From contig CATYEN010000008.1 in the NCBI GenBank assembly GCA_958405565.1, positions 1 through 64,000 of the forward strand: a stretch of DNA of 64,000 nucleotides, in the 5' to 3' direction. The position numbers and the translations under genes are program-made. This DNA comes from an uncultured Collinsella sp. Its GTDB lineage: Bacteria; Actinomycetota; Coriobacteriia; Coriobacteriales; Coriobacteriaceae. Below are positions 57,895-64,000 of this stretch, piece by piece. Below the pieces are notes generated by a model. The model did not search any database. It was given only the letters and a program-made list of their open reading frames with translations, and was not told where the DNA came from. Every line of letters begins with the position of its first letter. Within the stretch, counting starts at the first letter, position 1.

Positions 57895-59562
57895 ATGCCT
57901 ACTGACATCGAAATCGCACGTTCTGTCACGCCGCTGCCTATTACCGAGGTGGCCAAGAACGCCGGCGTCGACGTTAAGCACCTTATTCCGTACGGCTTCG
58001 ACAAGGCTAAGGTCGACTATTCACTGCTCAACGAGCCGACTGATCACCAGGCCAAGCTCGTTCTCGTGACCGCTATCAACCCAACGCCTGCGGGCGAGGG
58101 CAAGACCACCACGACCATCGGTCTGGCCGACGGCCTGCGCCGACGCGGCGTCAAGAGTGCCGTGGCCCTGCGCGAGCCTTCGCTCGGCCCCGTCTTTGGC
58201 GTTAAGGGCGGCGCTGCCGGCGGCGGCTGGGCTCAGGTCATCCCCATGGAGGATATCAACCTGCACTTTACCGGTGACTTCCATGCTATCGGCGCCGCCA
58301 ATAACCTGCTGGCCGCCATGCTCGACAACCATATTCAGCAGGGCAATCAGCTCGGTATTGACGTTAAGCGCATCACTTGGAAGCGCGTCGTCGATATGAA
58401 CGACCGTCAGCTGCGCCACGTCATCGACGGTATTGGCGGTAAGGCCCAGGGCGTGCCGCGCGAGGACGGCTTCGATATCACCGTCGCCTCCGAGGTCATG
58501 GCAATCCTGTGCCTGTCTACGAGCATTAACGACCTCAAGGAGCGCCTGGGCGAGATCGTCGTCGGCTACAGCTTTGCCGGCGAGCCCGTCCGTGCCCGCG
58601 ACCTTAAGGCCCAGGGTGCCATGGCCGCGTTGCTTAAGGACGCGCTCAAGCCCAACTTGGTGCAAACGCTCGAGGGCACGCCCGCGTTTGTCCACGGCGG
58701 CCCCTTCGCCAACATTGCCCACGGCTGCAACTCTATCATGGCCACGCGTATGGCGATGCGCTTTGGCGATGTTGCCATTACCGAGGCCGGCTTCGGTGCC
58801 GATCTGGGTGCCGAGAAGTTCCTCGACATCAAGTGCCGCATGACGGGCGTTCGCCCCAGCGCCGTCGTGGTCGTCGCGACCGCTCGTGCGCTGAAGTACA
58901 ACGGTGGCGTCGCCAAGGCCGACCTCAACGAGGAGAACCTCGAGGCGCTCAAGGCCGGCATGCCCAACCTGCTGCGTCACGTCGACAACATCCAGAACGT
59001 TTATGGTCTGCCCTGCGTGGTCGCCATCAACCGCTTCTCGACGGACACCGAGGCTGAGCTTGCGCTCATCGAGTCCGAGTGCCAGAAGCTCGGCGTCAAC
59101 GTTAAGCTTTCCGAGGTCTGGGCCAAGGGCGGCGAGGGCGCGCTCGAGCTGGCCGATGAGGTTATGCGTCTGATTGAGCAGCCGAGCGAGCTCAAGTTTG
59201 CCTATGAGGACGGCGCCGATGTTGCTGACGCCCTCGAGGCCGTTGCCACCAAGGTCTACCGCGCCGACGGCGTTGACTTTACGCCGGCTGCCAAGCGTCA
59301 GCTCGCCGAGCTGCGCGAGAACGGCTTTGGCAACCTGCCGGTGTGCGTCGCCAAGACGCAGTACAGCTTTAGCGACAACGCCAAGGCGCTGGGCGCGCCC
59401 GAGAACTTCCGCATCACCGTGCGCGAACTCAAGGTTTCTGCCGGCGCCCACTTTGTGGTCGCGTTGACTGGCAGCGTTCTGACCATGCCGGGCCTGCCCA
59501 AGGTGCCCGCGGCCGAAAACATCGACGTCGATAACGACGGCAACATCACTGGCCTGTTCTAG
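57895..59562 (+). CDS. fhs: Formate--tetrahydrofolate ligase
   Basis: 555 aa. Makes 10-formyl-THF from formate, ATP and THF, feeding purine synthesis or the methyl branch of one-carbon metabolism. P-loop [17 protein letters not shown]; the conserved [22 protein letters not shown] region; [10 protein letters not shown]; and the C-terminal [15 protein letters not shown] end ([15 protein letters not shown]). Codon use indicates high expression. ATG 57895 follows GAAAGGA. A TATGCT at 57849-57854 may be the -10. Ends in a strong terminator; no other Wood-Ljungdahl gene is nearby. Confidence 0.97.
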   Translation: MPTDIEIARSVTPLPITEVAKNAGVDVKHLIPYGFDKAKVDYSLLNEPTDHQAKLVLVTAINPTPAGEGKTTTTIGLADGLRRRGVKSAVALREPSLGPVFGVKGGAAGGGWAQVIPMEDINLHFTGDFHAIGAANNLLAAMLDNHIQQGNQLGIDVKRITWKRVVDMNDRQLRHVIDGIGGKAQGVPREDGFDITVASEVMAILCLSTSINDLKERLGEIVVGYSFAGEPVRARDLKAQGAMAALLKDALKPNLVQTLEGTPAFVHGGPFANIAHGCNSIMATRMAMRFGDVAITEAGFGADLGAEKFLDIKCRMTGVRPSAVVVVATARALKYNGGVAKADLNEENLEALKAGMPNLLRHVDNIQNVYGLPCVVAINRFSTDTEAELALIESECQKLGVNVKLSEVWAKGGEGALELADEVMRLIEQPSELKFAYEDGADVADALEAVATKVYRADGVDFTPAAKRQLAELRENGFGNLPVCVAKTQYSFSDNAKALGAPENFRITVRELKVSAGAHFVVALTGSVLTMPGLPKVPAAENIDVDNDGNITGLF

Positions 59563-59587
59563 GCCTGTTGCCCCTAGCTGCCTGCCC

Positions 59588-59624
59588 GCCCCGCCGTGCC
59601 CCCAAGGCCCGGCGGGGCTTTTTT
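59588..59624 (+). terminator. Rho-independent terminator of fhs
   Basis: 9-bp stem GCCCCGCCG/CGGCGGGGC with T6. Confidence 0.93.
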
Positions 59625-59741
59625 ATCCTTAGGCCCGCGCATGTCTTGTAGATACCGACGGCCTTTGCCCATCATAGGCTTTTGCGCGGGTAGAATGCAT
59701 GGATAACTTGAGTCTCACACGCGACGGAAAGGAATCGTTGC

Positions 59742-60734
59742 ATGGATCAGGACAAGACAACCGTGATGGGCGGCTACGGCTCCGCGCAGGCTGGCGATAG
59801 CGCCGATGCGACCCGCGTTGTTCCCAACCCCGGTTATACCGACCCCGCCGCGACGCAGCCTTCTGCCGAGCCAACCCGGGTTATGGGCTATGGCGACACA
59901 GCGCGGGATTCTTACGCTGCATCTTCGCAAGGCCCCTATGGCAACGCAACTCCGGACCCGTTTGATTACGCGCCGCAGGATTCTTATGTCGTCTCGACAC
60001 CGAATCCCTATGATGACCTGCCGCAGAATCCCATTCCCCAGCCTCAGCAGACGACGTATATGCCTCGCACGGCGCAGCCTCGCTACGAGTCACGCGAGCC
60101 GTATCGCGAGTACCCCAAGTCGATTCCGCAATATGGCGAGGACGAGGAGAAGAAGCCGTCGCGTTCGTCGAGCGTGATCAAGAAGATTCTCATCGTGCTG
60201 GCGATCTTCTTTGCGCTGTCGGTTGTGTTTGCCATTGTGTCGGGCATGCTCAACAAGCGAGGGAGTTCAACGGCCGATACTACTGCCGAGCAAACCGAGT
60301 CCGCCTCGTCTAGCACCGTCGATCTGAGCGATATCCCGGGGCAGTACTGGTCCAACGCCAAGAAGCTCCTCAAGTCGCGCGGCGCTGATCTTTCGAATGC
60401 CGTCGTCCTGACTGATGATGGCTCAACGCCCGTCGTCGATGCCAACTGGGTCGTTACTTCTGCCTACTACAACGACAATGGCAGTCTCGAGATCCAGCTA
60501 ACGCACAAGGACAACTCGTCGGGCAACGCATCCAGCGAGCAGGGCACCACGGACAGCTCGAGCTCCAACACGCTGGAGGACCTGAGCAACAAGGCACAGG
60601 AGTTGGGTGATAAAGCCCAGCAGCTGGGCGACACGGCCCAGAATCTCGGCGACACCGCGCAGAACCTGGGCGACATGGCAACGGATGCCTGGAACGCGCT
60701 GCAAAACGGCATTTCGGGCGCGCAGGGCAACTAG
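59742..60734 (+). CDS. Single-pass membrane protein with TxxV motifs and PASTA-like outer domain
   Basis: 330 aa, function unknown. The cytoplasmic N-terminus (1-143) is Pro/Tyr/Gln-rich and holds three similar Thr sites, KTTVMG (Thr 7), ATRVV (Thr 24) and PTRVMG (Thr 45), the kind of site phosphorylated by actinobacterial Ser/Thr kinases and read by FHA domains. One membrane helix spans about 144-167. The outer part has a segment (IPGQYWSNAKKLLKSRGA ... NWVVTSAYYNDNG) that resembles a PASTA domain, then a seven-residue repeat (LGDTAQN, about 285-312). ATG 59742 follows GGAAAGGA. Confidence 0.75.
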   Translation: MDQDKTTVMGGYGSAQAGDSADATRVVPNPGYTDPAATQPSAEPTRVMGYGDTARDSYAASSQGPYGNATPDPFDYAPQDSYVVSTPNPYDDLPQNPIPQPQQTTYMPRTAQPRYESREPYREYPKSIPQYGEDEEKKPSRSSSVIKKILIVLAIFFALSVVFAIVSGMLNKRGSSTADTTAEQTESASSSTVDLSDIPGQYWSNAKKLLKSRGADLSNAVVLTDDGSTPVVDANWVVTSAYYNDNGSLEIQLTHKDNSSGNASSEQGTTDSSSSNTLEDLSNKAQELGDKAQQLGDTAQNLGDTAQNLGDMATDAWNALQNGISGAQGN

Positions 60735-60746
60735 CGGCTGAGTTGG

Positions 60747-61928
60747 CTAGAGCCGCTCGGCCGGTCGGTCGGGCGAGCTAAAGCCCGAGTCAAACGTGAC
60801 GACGCACGAGGCATCGGGGCGGCGCTCGTGCACGATGCGGGTGACGAGCTCCAGTAGCTCCTCGTCGGATATGTCAAAGCCGTCGGGGCGCACCAGATCA
60901 AACGAAACGAAGTCGTCGTGCTCGTGCAGGTCGTGGATGGAGAGCGCGGGGTCGATCTGCATGATGCCACGCTTGACCCAACCGCGCAGGTCGTCGCCGG
61001 TTGTGGCGATGGGGTCGCAGTGCAGCGTGATGTCGATGCCCATCTGGCGCTTGATATCGTGCTCGATGGTGTCCAGGATCTCGTGATGCTCAAATGCATC
61101 GCCCTCGCCGGGCATCTCCACGTGGGCGCTGGCAAATTGGCGACCGGGACCGTAGTCGTGCACCATCAGGTCGTGCGTGCCCAGGACCTGCGGATACGAC
61201 ATGATCTTGTCGCGGATTGTCTGGACAAGCTTAGGATCGGGCGCCTGTCCCAGCAGTGGGCTGATGGCATCGCGCACCAGACCCATGCCGCTGATGCAGA
61301 TGAAGATGCCCACGCCCAGGCCTGCCCAGCCATCGAGGTCAACGCCGGTTGTTTGCGAAATGAGCGCCGCCACCAGGACCGAGCCCGAGGTGATGACGTC
61401 GTTTTTGGAGTCCTGTGCCGTGGCGATAAGCGTCTCGGAGTCGATGCGGTTGCCCAGTGTGCGGTTGAAGGCCGCCATCCAAAACTTGACGAGCATGGAC
61501 AGGATAAGGGCTGCCATAGAGAGCGCCGAATACGCGGTGGGGGAGGGCTTGATGATTTTGGTGACCGACTCCAAGATCAGGTTGATGCCAACGGCGCAAA
61601 CGAGGACGGCGACAAACAGCCCTGCCAGGTACTCGTAGCGGCCGTGGCCGTAAGGGTGCCCCTCGTCGGCAGGGCGGCTGGCAAGTCGGAACCCGAGCAG
61701 GCTCACGATATTGCTCGAGGCGTCGGAGAGGTTGTTGAAGGCGTCGGCGATAAGTGAGACGGAGCCCGCGAGCAGGCCCGCGATGCCTTTGGCCAGACAC
61801 AGGGTGATGTTGAGCCCAATGCAGATAAGGCTCGCGGCAAAGCCGGCACGGGTGCGGCAGGAGGTATCGACCGGCTCGCTTTCGCTGCCGGGAACAAGCG
61901 TATGTACCAGCCGATTTACAAATAGCAT
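60747..61928 (-). CDS. Cation diffusion facilitator family transporter
   Basis: 393 aa. Exports divalent metals (Zn, Mn, Fe or Co; not decidable here). Six membrane helices; metal-site residues in SLIADAFNNLSDASSN and TAQDSKNDVITS (both DxxxD-type, which in other members favours Mn or Fe over Zn); the HPYGHGRYEYLA loop; and a long cytoplasmic C-terminal domain of about 170 residues with HDYGPGRQFASAHVEM. ATG 61928 is chosen because AGGA precedes it; a GTG at 61943 lacks a site. It converges on the TxxV protein gene with a 12-bp gap. Confidence 0.9.
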   Translation of the reverse strand: MLFVNRLVHTLVPGSESEPVDTSCRTRAGFAASLICIGLNITLCLAKGIAGLLAGSVSLIADAFNNLSDASSNIVSLLGFRLASRPADEGHPYGHGRYEYLAGLFVAVLVCAVGINLILESVTKIIKPSPTAYSALSMAALILSMLVKFWMAAFNRTLGNRIDSETLIATAQDSKNDVITSGSVLVAALISQTTGVDLDGWAGLGVGIFICISGMGLVRDAISPLLGQAPDPKLVQTIRDKIMSYPQVLGTHDLMVHDYGPGRQFASAHVEMPGEGDAFEHHEILDTIEHDIKRQMGIDITLHCDPIATTGDDLRGWVKRGIMQIDPALSIHDLHEHDDFVSFDLVRPDGFDISDEELLELVTRIVHERRPDASCVVTFDSGFSSPDRPAERL

Positions 61929-62190
61929 AACGGTCGTCCTCACAATCGTGTTTAAGGGGATAGTGTAGCTCGGACGGGTGCGTTACGGGCCGATGTTCAG
62001 AAAATGCAGCAATGGTCTGCCAGTGCTAACGAGCACGGGGCGGAGAAGGGTGGTTGTCCGCGCGGCTGCAAGTCCACTGCGCCTTCTCGTCCGTTCGGGT
62101 GCTCCATTTTGGGCCACATGGGTATGGGCATGCTCCTGTTTGCTCGACATACTTAATGTCGACAGCCCCTGTGCAAAGGAGGACGCTTCC

Positions 62191-63528
62191 ATGGACGAGA
62201 TGTTTGCCATTAAATGCCAAAACTGCGGCGGCCCCATGTATTCGCACCAGGCAAAGCGCAGCTTTGAATGTGCCTATTGCGGAACGGTCGTCCCGTGGCA
62301 AGCGGACGCCAGGGAGCCTAAGAGTGCTCTGGGCATTCGCCATACACCGCTGACGGTGGTTGACGGGTTGCTCAAGCTCACGCATGTGTCGCAGCTCGAG
62401 CGCCCAGAGGACCCGGACTGGTATTTCTTTAATTCGCACTGGCGTAACCAGTCGGTTCTGGAGCATCTGCTGTGGGAAGATCGCGGGACGGCGCAGGAGT
62501 TTCAGGAGGCCACACACGTGAGCATTCCCTGCCCCTTCTGCGGTGCGTCCTTTGAGGGCGAGTCCACCCAGCGCGTGTTTGAGTGCCCGTCGTGCGGCAA
62601 CAAGATTGGTGTGGCAGACTTGCTCAAACCTGGCACGTTTAGTAAGCGTCTGACCATGGGCGTGGGTGCCGAGTATGTGCCAGAGCAGGGCATTCCGTGT
62701 GAGATATCACCGCAGCAGGCGCGTGCGAACGCACTGCAGCTGGTGCGCCAGTATCCGGATGCCTTTGCCGGGCACGACGTGGAGGATGCGATCCAAAACG
62801 ACATGATGCTCTTCTATTTTCCCATGGCGCTCGCGGATCTGCGCATGATGGCGTCCTTCCCGGGCAAGGGCCTGAGCAAGGAGACCCTGGTGTACTACGA
62901 GGTGCTCGATTGGGCATATCCCAGGGCAAACTATCTGGACGTTCGTCTTATGGGCATTTTGGAGCCGTGGGACTTTGCCAAGGTAGGGCCGTTCGATCCC
63001 GCCATGCAGGAGGGCGACTTCCGCGTCGTCTCCGTCGATGCGTCCACCAAGGACCAGGTGGTTATTGACAAGCTGGCGCTCGACGTTGCGGGCAACGATG
63101 CCGAGGCGACCCTGGGGCTCAATAAAAAGAGCATCCGCACCTGGGCGTGCAAGGCCCGCAAGCACAAGGATGGTCTGGTGATGGTGCCGGTCTACTTTAT
63201 CGATCGTCCGGCTTCGGATGGTCGCGACGGCGAGCAGGTGCGCATCGCCGTAAACGGCCAGACGGGCCGCGCGGCAGCGGTGGTGTTTAGTGACAAGCGC
63301 GAGACGCATATCGTGGCACCGCTCAATCCGAGTCTGCACCTGTCAAACGAAAGCACCGTGCACGCCACGCCCATCGAGGTCAAATACGTCAAATCGCCCT
63401 TCCTGTACCAGATCGTGCGCCGCGGAGGCAGCGACCAGCCGCGCCAGGTTGCCGCTGCGGCCGAGGGATCCTACCGAGAAGAGAAGCCCAAACGTAAGGG
63501 CCTGTTCGGCGCGATCTTTGGGAAGTAG
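62191..63528 (+). CDS. Double zinc-ribbon protein, 445 aa
   Basis: Function unknown. Two C4 zinc ribbons lie at the N-terminus: CQNCGGPMYSHQ...CAYCG (about 9-31) and CPFCGASFEG...CPSCG (about 113-136). The rest is a soluble alpha/beta region with a trailing basic linker (EKPKRKGLFGAIFGK). The ribbon type resembles TFIIB/DNA-directed RNA polymerase zinc ribbons and occurs in many uncharacterised gut-bacterial proteins. ATG 62191 follows AAAGGAGG. It stands alone. Confidence 0.82.
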   Translation: MDEMFAIKCQNCGGPMYSHQAKRSFECAYCGTVVPWQADAREPKSALGIRHTPLTVVDGLLKLTHVSQLERPEDPDWYFFNSHWRNQSVLEHLLWEDRGTAQEFQEATHVSIPCPFCGASFEGESTQRVFECPSCGNKIGVADLLKPGTFSKRLTMGVGAEYVPEQGIPCEISPQQARANALQLVRQYPDAFAGHDVEDAIQNDMMLFYFPMALADLRMMASFPGKGLSKETLVYYEVLDWAYPRANYLDVRLMGILEPWDFAKVGPFDPAMQEGDFRVVSVDASTKDQVVIDKLALDVAGNDAEATLGLNKKSIRTWACKARKHKDGLVMVPVYFIDRPASDGRDGEQVRIAVNGQTGRAAAVVFSDKRETHIVAPLNPSLHLSNESTVHATPIEVKYVKSPFLYQIVRRGGSDQPRQVAAAAEGSYREEKPKRKGLFGAIFGK

Positions 63529-63626
63529 GGGAGTGAGAGCTACTGTCCGGTCGTTTAACAGGTGCTAGATGTAAATAAACGGTGGAGCGGCTGCAAAAGA
63601 GCCGTCTCGCTGGGTAAAATCATGTT

Positions 63627-63721
63627 GTGCCGCGGAACCCGCTCCTCAGCTAGTCACACTTCGGAAGCGCGGGCAACGCAGGTGCTATTGTCTAAAGGGC
63701 CGGCTGCAACCGGCCCTTTTT
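63627..63721 (+). ncRNA. Candidate small RNA ending at a strong terminator
   Basis: A TAAAAT (63615-63620) and the terminator at 63697-63721 delimit about 95 nt with no open frame and internal pairing (GGAACCCGC with GCGCGGGC). The -35 is weak (CTGCAA). It matches no RNA family I know. It could equally be an unannotated 3' end. Confidence 0.2.
63697..63721 (+). terminator. Rho-independent terminator
   Basis: Stem GGGCCGG/CCGGCCC with a CTGCAA loop, preceded by AAA and followed by T5; strongest for plus-strand transcripts but usable from both sides. Confidence 0.85.
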
Positions 63722-63741
63722 ATGACTCCCTTCGCTATCCG

Positions 63742-63834
63742 TTACTGCTTATGTTCCCGCCAGATCGAGTAGAGGTTCCGGGCAATGCCGGTCACATACA
63801 TCGAGAGGCGCAGGATTTCAAGAAACAAGTTCAT
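63742..63834 (-). CDS. Possible 30-aa small protein
   Basis: ATG at 63834 after GGGGTGA gives MNLFLEILRLSMYVTGIARN followed by ten more residues ending HKQ. An amphipathic or membrane-seeking helix with a basic end, the profile of type I toxins and other small membrane peptides, though it matches none I know. The bidirectional terminator lies 20 bp downstream. Too short to be certain. Confidence 0.3.
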   Translation of the reverse strand: MNLFLEILRLSMYVTGIARNLYSIWREHKQ

Positions 63835-64000
63835 AGGCTTCACCCCAATCAGAGATCAGAGCGCTGCCCGCAGGCGGATTCCGCGGCGGTCAAGATTTTA
63901 CCCCATAGGCCGCGGTGGGAGACATCCTGCCCCTTGGTCTGGAACGGTATCGATCTAACGGATAATCAAGCTCCTAGCTCTCTTTGAATTGGGCAAGCAT

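Overview
The window is a GC-rich chromosomal segment of an anaerobic, fermentative actinobacterium. Gene content fits class Coriobacteriia, and Collinsella or a close relative is the best guess: a GltD-like/NuoF-like subunit beside an [FeFe] hydrogenase, superoxide reductase instead of SOD, a flavodoxin-ferredoxin (EFR1-type) protein, an alpha-glucoside PTS, formate-THF ligase and AddAB-type recombination. This assignment is inferred from gene content; no rRNA or tRNA gene is visible. Most genes are tightly packed with clear Shine-Dalgarno sites.

Layout. 1-12,000 is accessory-like: an unknown protein (368-1075), an AbiEi/DUF559-type nuclease-like gene (1429-2505), an amidohydrolase, a zinc-ribbon membrane protein, a copper-resistance cluster copA-copZ-csoR with a CsoR-type operator, and a Ser/Thr kinase gene next to an FHA gene. 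Ten copies of a 59-bp hairpin element (16-bp arms, 27-bp variable centre) lie in this part, several in arrays with an 80/81-bp period, and they bracket the nuclease gene and the kinase/FHA pair. 12,090-20,500 holds a DEAD-box helicase with an RG-rich tail, an EFR1 protein and an antiterminator-controlled alpha-glucoside PTS operon (IIA, LicT-like regulator, IICB, GH4 6-phospho-alpha-glucosidase). 20,750-26,825 is a redox block: flavin/NAD(P) subunit, [FeFe] hydrogenase, then a lipoprotein and a fused permease-ATPase ABC transporter. 27,000-38,200 is mixed: an orphan RelB-like protein with a CPBP protease, YgiQ radical SAM protein, YoaK, an Fe-alcohol dehydrogenase, M42 peptidase, mnmA, cysK divergent from an Rrf2 regulator, a small membrane protein and YerC. 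38,300-59,600 is largely informational: addB-addA, dnaE, a SWIM/SNF2 helicase, superoxide reductase, a degenerate NAD-synthetase homologue, ruvCAB and fhs. 59,742-63,528 holds a TxxV-rich single-pass membrane protein, a cation-diffusion-facilitator and a zinc-ribbon protein. The last 470 bp contain a strong terminator and possible small genes.

Working together: the PTS block imports and splits phosphorylated alpha-glucosides; hydrogenase, alcohol dehydrogenase and fhs dispose of reductant and handle C1 units; AddAB, RuvCAB and DnaE handle repair and replication. The most unusual content is the palindromic DNA: at least five distinct families of long-armed hairpins occupy intergenic spaces. 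The 59-bp family around accessory genes is the best candidate for an undescribed system.
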